This document shows, piece after piece, positions 1-8,889 of a DNA stretch of 64,000 bases. The notes beneath the pieces are model-generated. The model searched no databases. It was given only the letters and a program-made list of their open reading frames with translations, and was not told the DNA's origin. Within the stretch, counting starts at the first letter, position 1, and the number at the start of each line of letters is the position of its first letter. The stretch comes from Stigmatella ashevillena (GTDB taxonomy: Bacteria; Myxococcota; Myxococcia; Myxococcales; Myxococcaceae). A program made the translations under genes and the position numbers. The stretch lies in the NCBI RefSeq assembly GCF_028368975.1, contig NZ_JAQNDM010000002.1, forward strand, positions 8,116,425-8,180,424, written 5' to 3'.

Positions 1-1716
1 GTGGCAGCCGAGCGCGGGACCCTGCTGGAGTACTTCGCTCCCCTTGCGGGAACGCGCCCGAAGTCTGATCTCTTCGAGGGACTCGATCTCACGTGGCGGA
101 GGTGGAAGGGCACGGAGAAGGTCCTCCAGGCCATCGACGCGGCGTCGAGTGGGTTCGATCCCCGCGCGCCCCACCTGAGCCTCCCTGCGCTCTTGCGCGT
201 GCACGAGGCGCTCTCGGCCCTTCCCGAAGACAACCCATGGAAAGCCATCAAGCTACAGGAGACCGAGGCGCTCATGAGCGCTTGCGCGGGCTTGTTCCTT
301 GAGGTGCGTGCGACGGAGGAGTCAGCCGTTCCAGGCAGCCAGGTGACGCTGAAGCTGATGGCATTGAACCGCTCGTCGGCCGCGCTCCGGCTGGTGAGTG
401 TGATGCTTCCGGGCGGCGAGTCCGTAGGTGTGAACTCGGCTCTGTCTGATGACAAGCCTTTCGCGCTCTCCAGCCAGGTGAAGATCCCGGCGGACGCGCG
501 GATCTCGACGCCCTATTGGCTCCGGAAGCCCGTTGCGGGTGGCCTCTACACGTTGGAGGAGCAAGACCGCGCGCTCACCGGTCGGCCCGAAGGGGAGCCT
601 GCCCTGGCGGTGACCTTTGTCTATGAGATCGGGGGCAAGCGCTTCACCGTGGTCCGTCCGGTGGTCTTCGTTTGGACGGATCCCGTGCGAGGTGAACTCT
701 ACCGCGCCTTCGAGATCGCTCCGGCCGTCACGGCGACACTCGGGCGGGACGTTCTCATGTTCCCCAATGGCACACCCCAAACCGTCCCTGTGGTGTTGGC
801 CGCGGGCCAGGCCGATGCCGCTGGCAAGGTCCGGATCGAGGTGCCGCCAGGCTGGCGCGCCGAGCCCTCCGAGGTGCCTTTCCAACTCGCCGCGCGAGGG
901 GACGAGCGCACGGTCCTCTTTCAGCTCACGCCTCCCAAGAGCGCGAGTGAGAAGGCCCGGCTGCGCGTCGTCGTCGACAGCGGTGGCCGTGCCGAATCAT
1001 GGCGTGTCCGCACGGTGAGGCATGAGCACATCCCACCGCAGTCGGTGCGCCAGCCTTCCGAGGCAGTCCTGGTTCCGGTGACTCTCGCCACGAAGGTGCG
1101 GCGGGTGGGCTACATCCCCGGGCCAGGGGATCGGGTGGCCGAGAGCCTTGCCGCCACCGGGTACGAAGTGACAGTGCTTCCCGAGGAACGTCTGGCTTCC
1201 GAGAAGCTGGAGCGCTTCGAAGCCATTCTGGTCGGTGTGCGTGCCTTCAACGCCAACCCGCGTCTCGCCCTCCACCGCGAGCGGCTCTTGCGGTACGTGG
1301 AAGGAGGAGGGCGGTTGGTCGTCCAGTACAACACCAACAGCCGAGTGGGGCCGCTCACCGCCTTTATCGGGCCCTACCCTCTGGAGATCGGGCGCGAGCG
1401 GGTGACGGATGAGACCGCGGCGATGACGCCCGTGGAACCCCGGGATCCGCTCCTGAATACCCCCAACCGCTTGGGGCCCGCCGACTTCGAGGGCTGGGTC
1501 CAGGAGCGCGGGCTCTACTTCGCCTCGACATGGGACAAGCACTATCAGCCCGTGTTCTCCATGCAGGACCCGGGTGAAGAGCCGCTCCAGGGCGGACTGC
1601 TCGTGGCCCGCCATGGCAAGGGAACCTTCATCTACACGGGCATCGCGTTCTTCCGTCAGCTTCCCGCGGGCGTGCCCGGTGCCTATCGCCTGCTTGCGAA
1701 CCTCCTCGCCCGATGA
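1..1716 (+). CDS. PIG-L family deacetylase, C-terminal part (partial at left edge)
   Basis: This is a 571-residue open end that runs in from the left edge, so the true start is outside the window. The visible part holds NEW3-like beta-sandwich segments (about residues 95-340, with the VPPGWRAEP signature typical of such domains) and a ThuA/GATase-like alpha-beta domain (about 365-571, with YVEGGGRLVVQYNTN and a GKGTFIYTG strand near the end). The arrangement matches the C-terminal half of long LmbE/PIG-L N-acetylglucosaminyl deacetylase-like proteins, which commonly sit beside a sodium:solute symporter as here. The catalytic HPDD/E motif would lie upstream and cannot be checked. Its stop overlaps the next ATG (ATGA), so the three genes are translationally coupled. 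The family call rests mainly on architecture and neighbours. Confidence 0.7.
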   Translation: MAAERGTLLEYFAPLAGTRPKSDLFEGLDLTWRRWKGTEKVLQAIDAASSGFDPRAPHLSLPALLRVHEALSALPEDNPWKAIKLQETEALMSACAGLFLEVRATEESAVPGSQVTLKLMALNRSSAALRLVSVMLPGGESVGVNSALSDDKPFALSSQVKIPADARISTPYWLRKPVAGGLYTLEEQDRALTGRPEGEPALAVTFVYEIGGKRFTVVRPVVFVWTDPVRGELYRAFEIAPAVTATLGRDVLMFPNGTPQTVPVVLAAGQADAAGKVRIEVPPGWRAEPSEVPFQLAARGDERTVLFQLTPPKSASEKARLRVVVDSGGRAESWRVRTVRHEHIPPQSVRQPSEAVLVPVTLATKVRRVGYIPGPGDRVAESLAATGYEVTVLPEERLASEKLERFEAILVGVRAFNANPRLALHRERLLRYVEGGGRLVVQYNTNSRVGPLTAFIGPYPLEIGRERVTDETAAMTPVEPRDPLLNTPNRLGPADFEGWVQERGLYFASTWDKHYQPVFSMQDPGEEPLQGGLLVARHGKGTFIYTGIAFFRQLPAGVPGAYRLLANLLAR

Positions 1717-1883
1717 CAACCCCTCCGAAGCCCCCTGAGTCGGCCGGTGCCCCGGCACCTCGGCCCGAACTCGACGACACGCCGCCCCTGCTCGGGTCCT
1801 GGCGCAACATCTACCTCTTGGTGCTGGGCAACCTTGCCCTGCTCATCGCCCTGTTCTGGGCGCTTACCCGGGCCTATTCGTGA
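1713..1883 (+). CDS. Small single-pass membrane protein coupled to symporter
   Basis: A 56-residue reading frame starts at ATG 1713, overlapping the TGA of the deacetylase, and ends with TGA 1881-1883, which overlaps the GTG start (1880) of the symporter. The N-terminal half is proline-rich and acidic; residues about 29-52 form one hydrophobic helix preceded by GSWRNIYL and ending ALTRAYS. The four-base overlaps on both sides are strong evidence that it is translated. Similar tiny proteins with a W-x-x-x-Y-x-L-V-L start and a FxxLTRxFS end precede SSS-family symporters in other bacteria. A role as a symporter accessory subunit is an inference; no enzymatic motif is present. Confidence 0.72.
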   Translation: MTTPPKPPESAGAPAPRPELDDTPPLLGSWRNIYLLVLGNLALLIALFWALTRAYS

Positions 1884-3592
1884 CATTGCTCGACTGGTTG
1901 GTCCTCATCGGGACGACGGCATTCATCGTGGGCTGGGGGCTCTGGCGGACGCGCGGCGAGAGCAGCACCACGGAGGGCTTTCTGCGCGGTGGCCACGAGA
2001 TGCGCTGGCCCACCATCGGCCTGTCCGTCATGGCCACGCAGGCGAGCGCCATCACCTTCCTCTCCGTTCCAGGCCAGGCCTACGAGGACGGGATGCGCTT
2101 CGTGCAGTTCTACTTCGGCCTGCCGATTGCGATGGTGATCATCAGCGCCGTCTTCGTTCCCATCTACTACCGGCTGAATGTCCTCACCGCCTATGAGTAT
2201 CTGGAGTCCCGCTTTGACTTGAAGACCCGCCTGTTCGGCGCGTTCCTCTTTCTCATCCAGCGGGGGCTTGCCTCGGGCATCACCCTCTACGCGCCCTCCA
2301 TCATCCTCTCGGCCATCTTCGGCTGGCCGCTCGAGCCCACCATCGTGATCATGGGGGCGCTGGTCATTCTCTACACCGTGACGGGCGGCTCCAAGGCCGT
2401 CAGCCAGACGCAGAAGCAGCAGATGGTGGTGATGCTCGGGGGCATGGTCGTGGCGGCCATCGTCATCGTGTGGCGATTGCCCGAGCACGTGTCCTTTGGG
2501 CGTGCTGTTGACGTCGCGGGCGCTCTGGGGCGGATGAATGTGGTCAGCTTTGATCTCAGCTTCCAGGATCGTTACAACTTCTGGTCCGGTATCACCGGCG
2601 GGCTTTTCCTATCACTGTCTTACTTTGGAACGGACCAGTCCCAGGTGGGCCGCTACCTGACGGGCCGCTCCATCACGGAGAGCCGCCTGGGGCTGCTGTT
2701 CAACGGCGTCCTGAAGATCCCGATGCAGTTCATGATCCTCTTCGTCGGGCTCCTGGTGTTCGTGTTCTATCAGTTCACCACGCCGCCGCTGCTCTTCAAC
2801 CAGCCTCTGCGGGCACGGGTCCAGGCGACCGCGCAGGCGGGTGAGTTCACTGCCCTCGAGGAGAAATGGGCCCAGGTGCAGGCAGAGAAGCGCGTTGAGG
2901 CCGAACGCTACGTGGCGGCGCGTGAGTCCGGCGACGGCTCCGCGGAGGAGAACGCGCGCGCGCGGCTCCAGGCCGCCGCCCAGACGGCTGAGACGGTCCG
3001 CAAGGAGGCCAAGGCCGTGGTCTCGCGCGCGCTGCCGGGCAGCGAGACGAAGGATTCGGACTACATCTTCATCTCCTTTGTGAAGGATTGGATGCCCAGT
3101 GGCCTCGTCGGGCTGCTCGTCACGGTCATCCTGGCGGCGGCCATGAGCTCCATCTCCAGCGAACTCAACGCCCTGGGCGCGACGACCACGGTCGACTTCT
3201 ACCAACGGATCATCCGCCGAGATGCCACGGACCGCGAGGTGCTCCGGGCCTCGAAGCTGTGCACCGTGCTCTGGGGTTTCGTCGCGATCGCCTTCGCAAG
3301 CTTCGCCTCGTTGCTCGACAACCTCATCCAGGCGGTCAACATCCTGGGCTCCCTCTTCTATGGGACCGTGCTGGGCATGTTCCTCGTGGCCTTCTTCATC
3401 CAGCACGTCCGAGGGAATGCCGTCTTCCTCGCCGCGCTTCTCTCGCAAACGGTGGTGCTCGTCCTCTTCACGTTCTCCGGAATCGGCTACCTCTGGTTCA
3501 ACGTGATTGGCTGTGTGTTGGTCGTCGTCCTGGGATTGATTCTCCAAGCCTTCATGCCCCGAGCCCCCAACCCGCGCGAAGCCAATCCCTGA
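1880..3592 (+). CDS. Sodium:solute symporter (SSS family)
   Basis: The 570-residue polytopic inner-membrane protein begins at GTG 1880 inside the stop of the small upstream gene. The sequence has about 13 hydrophobic segments and the SSS core pattern: SVMATQASAITFLSVPGQAY in the second helix region, YEYLESRFDL, and a late AAAMSSISSELNALGATTTVDFYQ segment typical of the family. A charged, alanine-rich cytoplasmic or periplasmic insertion lies at about residues 310-390, as in subfamily members linked to PIG-L deacetylases. It should couple Na+ entry to uptake of a small solute, perhaps a sugar or N-acyl compound related to its deacetylase partner; the substrate cannot be read from the sequence. 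Confidence 0.88.
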   Translation: MTLLDWLVLIGTTAFIVGWGLWRTRGESSTTEGFLRGGHEMRWPTIGLSVMATQASAITFLSVPGQAYEDGMRFVQFYFGLPIAMVIISAVFVPIYYRLNVLTAYEYLESRFDLKTRLFGAFLFLIQRGLASGITLYAPSIILSAIFGWPLEPTIVIMGALVILYTVTGGSKAVSQTQKQQMVVMLGGMVVAAIVIVWRLPEHVSFGRAVDVAGALGRMNVVSFDLSFQDRYNFWSGITGGLFLSLSYFGTDQSQVGRYLTGRSITESRLGLLFNGVLKIPMQFMILFVGLLVFVFYQFTTPPLLFNQPLRARVQATAQAGEFTALEEKWAQVQAEKRVEAERYVAARESGDGSAEENARARLQAAAQTAETVRKEAKAVVSRALPGSETKDSDYIFISFVKDWMPSGLVGLLVTVILAAAMSSISSELNALGATTTVDFYQRIIRRDATDREVLRASKLCTVLWGFVAIAFASFASLLDNLIQAVNILGSLFYGTVLGMFLVAFFIQHVRGNAVFLAALLSQTVVLVLFTFSGIGYLWFNVIGCVLVVVLGLILQAFMPRAPNPREANP

Positions 3593-3593
3593 A

Positions 3594-4214
3594 TCAGTGG
3601 ATGGCCGCGCGCAGTCCCACGGCGGCCACGACCAGGGCTTCTCCCGCCAGCAACGCTTCGAGTCGCTCCTTCACCGCGGCTTCGTCCCCCGAGGCCGTCA
3701 CGGCCAGGCGATAGAAGAGGGATTGGTGGCCGTCCTCGGACTGGGCCAGCTCTCCATAAAACCGGCGCAGGGCTGGATCCTCCAACCCCTCGGCGAGCAG
3801 GGACAGGCGCTCGCAGGAACGGGCCTCGATGATGGCGGCCACCAGCAGGCGGTCCACCCGGCGGTCCGGAGAAGGGGTCCGGATGAGCTTCTGGAGCCCC
3901 TGGGCATAGGGGTCTCCCGCGTCACGGTTCAAGGTCAGGCCCCGCGCGGCCATCAAATCGAGCACCCGGGCCAGGTGGGCGCTCTCTTCGCGGGCCAGCC
4001 GGGCCATCTGCGCGGGCAGGCCCGGCAGGTCCGGATAGGCCTGGAGCAGCGACAGGGCGTTGGCCGCCGCCTTCTTTTCGCAGTGGGCATGATCGATGAG
4101 CACGTCGTTGAAGTGCTCGAGCGCCAGCGGCAGCCAGCGTGGATCCGTGGGCGAATGCAGGAAGACGGGGCCCTCTCCGGAGAGGGGACGGCGGCTGGGG
4201 GTCGGGCGGGACAT
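3594..4214 (-). CDS. miaE: tRNA-(ms2io6A)-hydroxylase MiaE-like
   Basis: This 206-residue protein is a ferritin-like di-iron monooxygenase that hydroxylates the isopentenyl group of ms2i6A at tRNA position 37. Iron-ligand segments are visible in order: LEHFNDVLIDHAHCEKKAA, REESAHLARVL (ExxH), IIEARSCERL and SEDGHQSLFYRL (ExxH-like). The length is normal for the family. It ends back to back with the symporter (stops about 2 bases apart) and lies just downstream of a GNAT gene on the same strand (5-base spacer), so the two are probably cotranscribed. The ATG at 4214 starts a short proline-rich leader before the conserved FLHSPTDPRW block. Confidence 0.88.
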   Translation of the reverse strand: MSRPTPSRRPLSGEGPVFLHSPTDPRWLPLALEHFNDVLIDHAHCEKKAAANALSLLQAYPDLPGLPAQMARLAREESAHLARVLDLMAARGLTLNRDAGDPYAQGLQKLIRTPSPDRRVDRLLVAAIIEARSCERLSLLAEGLEDPALRRFYGELAQSEDGHQSLFYRLAVTASGDEAAVKERLEALLAGEALVVAAVGLRAAIH

Positions 4215-4219
4215 GAGGG

Positions 4220-5065
4220 CTATTCCAGGAGAACGATGCGCTGGACGCGGCCGGACAGGTAGCCGACCTTGCGCGCGATGCGGGCCAGGCTCTCATGCTT
4301 GTCGTCCATGCGCAGGATGAGCCGGGGCAGCGAGGACAGCAGGTGGCGGGAGATCTGCCCCAGGCACAGGGTGGCGTGGCCCTTGTGGCGCTCATGGGGC
4401 ACTGTGTACAGCCCCTCCAGCTCCGCGCCGTGCTGGGAGCGGCTCCCGATGTCCACCTTGAAGACCAGGGCCCCCTGCTCCTCCAGCACATAGGTGCGGC
4501 GGCCCCGGATGCGCTGGATGACGCGCGCTTCGTAGCCGCTGGGGTCCTCGGTGAGCGGATCTCTGTCCAGGGTCTCTCGCACCGCGCCGAGCGCCAGCGG
4601 CATCAGCCGGGGGATGTCCTCCTCCCGGGCCAGCCGCAGCGTGGGATTGGTGAAGGGCCCCAAATCATCGGCGGAGACGCTGAAGAGGCGTTGGGTGCGC
4701 GTGAGCCGCGTCTTGCCAGCGCCTCCCAGGTGCCGCACCAGCTCATCCACCGAGGACTTCTCGCCCAGCGAGGCCTGGAGCCGGACCTGGGAGCCCAGGG
4801 TCTTCGCGATGTCGCAGATGAAGGCGGACTCGTTCGCGGAAGGAACCACCAGGCCGCCTTCGCCGCCCACGAAGAGCGCTGCGGTGAGGTTCTTGCTGGC
4901 GTCGAAGCGTCCGTGGAAGGCGAACCGGGCCCGCCCGGCGCGGGGGACGATGCCGAACTCTTCGAAGAGACCCAGCAGGTAGACGTTGTGCGGCGGATCC
5001 TTCACCAGGAGCGAGCGCAGGGCGTCCGTGTGCTGAGGGCCGAGCTGTTCGATCGTGAAGGACAT
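4220..5065 (-). CDS. GNAT family N-acetyltransferase
   Basis: I start this gene at ATG 5065 (281 residues); an in-frame GTG at 5104 would add 13 basic residues but has no better ribosome site. The first half (about 1-130) resembles the DUF4081-type domain found in front of some acetyltransferases (DPPHNVYLLGLFEEFG). The second half (about 140-280) is a GNAT fold with the acetyl-CoA loop visible as PHERHKGHATLC, followed by the helix LGQISRHLL. The acceptor substrate is unknown. The gene is five bases upstream of miaE on the same strand, suggesting an operon, although no functional link is evident. Confidence 0.75.
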   Translation of the reverse strand: MSFTIEQLGPQHTDALRSLLVKDPPHNVYLLGLFEEFGIVPRAGRARFAFHGRFDASKNLTAALFVGGEGGLVVPSANESAFICDIAKTLGSQVRLQASLGEKSSVDELVRHLGGAGKTRLTRTQRLFSVSADDLGPFTNPTLRLAREEDIPRLMPLALGAVRETLDRDPLTEDPSGYEARVIQRIRGRRTYVLEEQGALVFKVDIGSRSQHGAELEGLYTVPHERHKGHATLCLGQISRHLLSSLPRLILRMDDKHESLARIARKVGYLSGRVQRIVLLE

Positions 5066-5122
5066 GGGAAGAAAGGGTCGTCGGTCTCGGCCGGCCCGGC
5101 CCACCTTATGGGAAAGGGGCCC

Positions 5123-5716
5123 TCATCGGCCAGCGTCCGGCGCCGGCTCGAAACGGAAGGGATAGGTCACGGTGACCTTGCCCCCATCCCGAGGGGGGGG
5201 CACCTGGACGTCCAGCAGCGAGTCCACGAAGCAGGCCTGGAGAAAGGGGTCCTGCAGGGTTGTCTCCACCACCTCACCGCCCTGGAAGCGGCCTACCGGT
5301 CCTTCTGCCGCCAGGGTGAACTTCAGCGTCACCGATTGGGAGCCCGGGTAGCGCCCCTGGGTATCCTCGAAGCATTGGCGCATGAGCGGGACGGCCTTCT
5401 GAATGGCGCGGCGCAGTTCCTCCCGGTTCACGGGACCCTCCGAAGCCAGGATCTGGGGTTCTGCCTCCGGAATGGCGATGGGCGGTGTCCGGTCGGGAAG
5501 CGCTTGGCGCGGAGGGGCAGCAGGCCCCGGGGGGGGCGGCCGTGGGGGGGCTGGAGGAGAAAGGGGGGGAGGACGGGCCAGGGGGGCGTGCACCGGCGGG
5601 GCAGAGGGTTCTCGGGAGACGGCCGGTGAGGGGCTCGGTCGCGTGAGCCAGAGCCCCACGGCACACAAGGCCATGAAGGGGAGGACGATCGCGAGGAAGA
5701 GGAATCGGCCCGGCAT
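5123..5716 (-). CDS. AgmX/PglI C-terminal domain protein, membrane anchored
   Basis: The product is about 197 residues: one N-terminal hydrophobic anchor (residues about 5-25), a long proline-rich linker (about 30-90, many PPP runs) and a C-terminal domain of about 100 residues (REELRRAIQKAVPLMRQCFEDT ... KVTVTYPFRFEP) that matches the AgmX/PglI, TonB-C-like domain frequent in myxobacteria. Such proteins usually span the periplasm and contact outer-membrane partners. A GTG at 5725 is an alternative start three codons upstream. No ExbB/ExbD or TonB partner is adjacent. The name reflects domain similarity only; a motility role is not implied. Confidence 0.65.
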   Translation of the reverse strand: MPGRFLFLAIVLPFMALCAVGLWLTRPSPSPAVSREPSAPPVHAPLARPPPLSPPAPPRPPPPGPAAPPRQALPDRTPPIAIPEAEPQILASEGPVNREELRRAIQKAVPLMRQCFEDTQGRYPGSQSVTLKFTLAAEGPVGRFQGGEVVETTLQDPFLQACFVDSLLDVQVPPPRDGGKVTVTYPFRFEPAPDAGR

Positions 5717-5782
5717 GACGCGCACTATGCCACCGGGGCGGTCAGCAGCCTTTTCCCCTTCTGACGCCTGCCTGGGTGAGGC

Positions 5783-7444
5783 TCACTCCGCCTTCAGGGG
5801 CTCGCGCGCTGCGTTGCGCCCGGCGATGAAGCCAAAGGTCATGGCGGGGCCAAGGGTGCCCCCCGCGCCCCAATACGCTTGGCCACTGGGCGAGGCGATG
5901 CAGTTGCCCGCCCCATAGAGCCCCGGAATGGCCGAGCCGTCGGTGCGCAGGACTCGCGCGTCCGGGTCAATCGCGGGTCCCCCGCAGGTGTCCAGCGTCG
6001 CGGGGCCCAGGATCGCGGCGTAATAGGGGCCGGTCCGGGACATTGGATACAGGGTGCGGTTGCCCGTAGTGCTGCGCGAGGGGCCTTGCCAGGCCTGCTC
6101 CAGGGCCGTCTCTCCTCGATGGAAGTCCAGGTCCACGCCGGTGGCGGCGAAGGTGTTGAAGCGCTGGAGGGTTTCTTCCAATTGGGAGACGAAGTCCGGT
6201 GCGAGCTTCAGGGACGGGGTGATCGCGGCGCTCAAGAAGGGCTGTCCCCGGAGCCGATCCAGGCGCTCTTCGATGCGGAGCGCCAGCTCTGGGAGCGTCT
6301 GGGCCTGGAGGACGAGCGGGGACTCCTGTCCAGGCAAGGGGACGACCCCGCGCCATGGCCAGAAGGTGGGTTCCTGGGCGACGGCCTCGTCCCAGATCAT
6401 GAACTGCACCAGGTGGGGATACTCCTTGCCGCTCCAGTGAAAGTGGGTCTGAGCCCGGTCGTGGTAGGGGGCCTTCTCGTTGGCCACGCGGTTGCCCTGT
6501 TTGTTCACCACGACGGTGCTGTCTCCGTACGGGAAGAAGACGTGCGCATCGCCCCGGACCACCTCGCCGCCCTGGGCCGCCGCGTCCTCGATGGCTGCTT
6601 GGTAGAAGAAGCCATTGGCGAGGTTGTCGAGCCGCGCCCCCAACCGGGAGGCGATGTCGATGAAGGCTCCCCGGCTGGTGGGGACGCTGCCGCTGCCAAA
6701 GAGGGGGCCTCTCAAGAAGGCACGTGCCTTGTGCGGATCATGGGCGAAGCCGCCCGAACCGAAGACCACGGCCCTCCGGGCACGCACGGTCCGCAGCGAG
6801 CCTTCGTGTTCTGCCTCGACCCCGGTGATTTCTCCCAGGGCGTTGGTGAGCACCTGGGTCACCCGGTGCTTCGTGAGCAGGGGGACGCCCTGCTTTTGGA
6901 GGAAGGCGAGCATTCCCTCCACCAAGAAGACGCCTGGCCACTGCATGGACCCGGGGGGCGTCCGGGCCGAGAGCACGCGGCCATGGGGCGCCTGGTTCTC
7001 GGGCAGCTCCGAGTGGTAATCCGGGTCCGAGACGGCCTGGGGAGAGAATCCGTACGAGCCGAGGATGACAGGATCAATCGCCCCCAGTTGGGTGAGCCGA
7101 TCAATGGCAGGTGCCGCGTTGTCATAGAAGGCGGCGAGCAGCTCGTACTGGAGGGGGGGGAGCCCGAGGGAAGGATGCTCGGGGGTGTAGAGCGTGGGGT
7201 AGGACACGCGTGCCATCAACTGAAGTGCGCTGGCGCGGGGGTCCATCAGCCCCTGGCGCCTCATGAACGAGTTGTTGGGAATCCAGAAGGCCCCGCCGGA
7301 TTTCCGGGTGGTTCCTCCAGGGGCCTCCGCCGCCTCCAGCAGGAGGGCCGAGGCCCCCTGGTCCACCACGGCGGCCGCGGCCGACAGTGCTGCCCCCCCG
7401 GAGCCCACGATGACCACGTCCGCTTGAAGGTTCCACGTTGGCAT
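5783..7444 (-). CDS. FAD-dependent oxidoreductase, ketosteroid dehydrogenase-like
   Basis: This 553-residue flavoprotein belongs to the fumarate reductase/3-ketosteroid delta-1-dehydrogenase superfamily. The N-terminal dinucleotide site is DVVIVGSGGAALSAA (residues about 9-23), followed by EAAEAPGGTTRKSGGAFWIP, and the C-terminal FAD-contact block reads LYGAGNCIASPSGQAYWGAGG then GPAMTFGFIAGR. That SGQAYWGAGGTLGPA region is typical of KstD-like enzymes. No signal peptide is evident, so it is probably cytoplasmic. Steroid or other cyclic-ketone dehydrogenation is plausible, but no sterol-degradation genes are nearby, so the substrate is open. It is transcribed divergently from the histidine kinase at 7524, with a 79-base shared promoter region. 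Confidence 0.75.
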   Translation of the reverse strand: MPTWNLQADVVIVGSGGAALSAAAAVVDQGASALLLEAAEAPGGTTRKSGGAFWIPNNSFMRRQGLMDPRASALQLMARVSYPTLYTPEHPSLGLPPLQYELLAAFYDNAAPAIDRLTQLGAIDPVILGSYGFSPQAVSDPDYHSELPENQAPHGRVLSARTPPGSMQWPGVFLVEGMLAFLQKQGVPLLTKHRVTQVLTNALGEITGVEAEHEGSLRTVRARRAVVFGSGGFAHDPHKARAFLRGPLFGSGSVPTSRGAFIDIASRLGARLDNLANGFFYQAAIEDAAAQGGEVVRGDAHVFFPYGDSTVVVNKQGNRVANEKAPYHDRAQTHFHWSGKEYPHLVQFMIWDEAVAQEPTFWPWRGVVPLPGQESPLVLQAQTLPELALRIEERLDRLRGQPFLSAAITPSLKLAPDFVSQLEETLQRFNTFAATGVDLDFHRGETALEQAWQGPSRSTTGNRTLYPMSRTGPYYAAILGPATLDTCGGPAIDPDARVLRTDGSAIPGLYGAGNCIASPSGQAYWGAGGTLGPAMTFGFIAGRNAAREPLKAE

Positions 7445-7523
7445 GTTCCTGTTTCCCTCGTCTCATGGCGCGCCTGGCCCGGTGGGGGCATTCTAGAATC
7501 CCAGCAACCCAGGAACAGGAGGG

Positions 7524-8813
7524 GTGGTGAAAGACGCATCCGCCGAAGGGCAACCGGGGGCCGTGCAGCAGGAAGGCCCGGAAACGACCCGGGAAGAGCT
7601 GCTCGAGTTCATCACTCGGCTTGCGACCAACGAGCCGCATGTTCGCTGCCGGGTAGGGGAAGGTGCCTTGGCGCCCGTGGCGGAGGCGCTCAATGGGCTG
7701 GCGAACCTGCTCGAGACGCGACGGCTCGCCTCGGTGGAGAAGTTCGGCATCGAAGCGCTGGTCGAGCAGTCCCAGAACATGATGATGACCGCCGACACCG
7801 AGGAGCGGCTCCGCTTCGTCAACTTCACCATCCCCGGGTTGACCTATGAGCAGGTGGTGGGCCGGAGCGTTTATGACTTCGTTCTTCCCGCCGACCATGA
7901 CCGGGTCCGTGCCGCTCTCCGCAAGGTGCTCGAAACGGGAGAGCCCGAGACGTATGACATCCAGTCTTATGCCGAGACGGGCCCCCAATGGTTCGTGGTG
8001 CGGGTAGGGCCGATACGAGACCACGGCCGCATCGTGGGCTGTACGATGATCACCACGGATGTTTCCAGTCTCAAGAAGGCCCAGCTGAAGCTGGAGCAGT
8101 CCAACCGGGAACTGGCGCAATCCAACCGGGAGCTGGAAGGCTTTGCGTCCGTGGCCTCGCACGACCTGCAAGAGCCGCTGCGGAAGATCCAATCCTTTGG
8201 TGAGCGCTTGGAGAGCGTGGCGGGCGAGGCGATGGGCCCTGAGGGCCTGGATTATCTGGCCCGGATGCGGAGTGCCGCGACCCGGATGCGGGGGTTGATC
8301 AATGACCTGCTCTCCTTCGCCCGGGTGACATCTCAGGCACGGCCTTTCGTCCAGGTGGAGCTGTCTCAGGTTGCCAGCGAAGTGCTGGTGGATCTCGAAG
8401 TGGCCATCGACCAGGCAGGAGCGGTTGTCACCGTGGATCCCCTCCCCGTGCTGGAGGCCGATCCCACCCAGATGCGGCAGTTGCTACAGAACCTGCTGGG
8501 CAATGCCCTCAAGTTCCGCCAGGAGGGAGTCATTCCTCGCCTTGCGCTCCGAAGCTCGGTGGACGCGGTCGCGGGGCGGTGTGAGCTGCGCGTAGAAGAC
8601 AACGGCATCGGCTTTGACGAGAAGTACCTCGATCGCATCTTCAATGTGTTCCAGCGCCTGCACGCTCAGGGCAAGTACCCCGGAACGGGCATGGGGTTGG
8701 CGATCTGCCGCAAGATTGTCGAGCGGCACAGAGGCTCCCTCTCCGCCCGGAGTGCGCCAGGCCAGGGCGCCACCTTCATCGTCACCTTGCCCCTCCAGCA
8801 GGTCCGCCCATGA
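7524..8813 (+). CDS. PAS domain sensor histidine kinase
   Basis: The 429-residue protein has a PAS domain (about 75-185), a short coiled linker with a repeated QSNREL motif, a HisKA dimerisation helix with phosphoacceptor His213 in SHDLQEPLRK, and a HATPase domain with N-box LLGNALKFRQ, G1 DNGIGF and G2 GTGMGLAIC. No membrane helix or signal peptide is seen, so it should be a soluble sensor. There is no receiver domain and no adjacent response regulator, so it is an orphan kinase. The start is one of two consecutive GTG codons (7524 or 7527) after an AGGAGG at 7517-7522; 7527 has slightly better spacing. The signal sensed is unknown. Confidence 0.85.
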   Translation: MVKDASAEGQPGAVQQEGPETTREELLEFITRLATNEPHVRCRVGEGALAPVAEALNGLANLLETRRLASVEKFGIEALVEQSQNMMMTADTEERLRFVNFTIPGLTYEQVVGRSVYDFVLPADHDRVRAALRKVLETGEPETYDIQSYAETGPQWFVVRVGPIRDHGRIVGCTMITTDVSSLKKAQLKLEQSNRELAQSNRELEGFASVASHDLQEPLRKIQSFGERLESVAGEAMGPEGLDYLARMRSAATRMRGLINDLLSFARVTSQARPFVQVELSQVASEVLVDLEVAIDQAGAVVTVDPLPVLEADPTQMRQLLQNLLGNALKFRQEGVIPRLALRSSVDAVAGRCELRVEDNGIGFDEKYLDRIFNVFQRLHAQGKYPGTGMGLAICRKIVERHRGSLSARSAPGQGATFIVTLPLQQVRP

Positions 8814-8889
8814 GCGGGGCGCAACGGCCCTGGGCGCTGGGACGCTCATCCCAGCACCCAGGGGGCTTCGTCAGGGGCTCTGGCTTCCG

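Noticed and set aside
5879-7849. A 656-codon forward frame opposite the flavoprotein
   Set aside because: The translation is Gly/Arg/Gln-rich with no domain, while the reverse strand encodes a clear FAD enzyme over the same bases.
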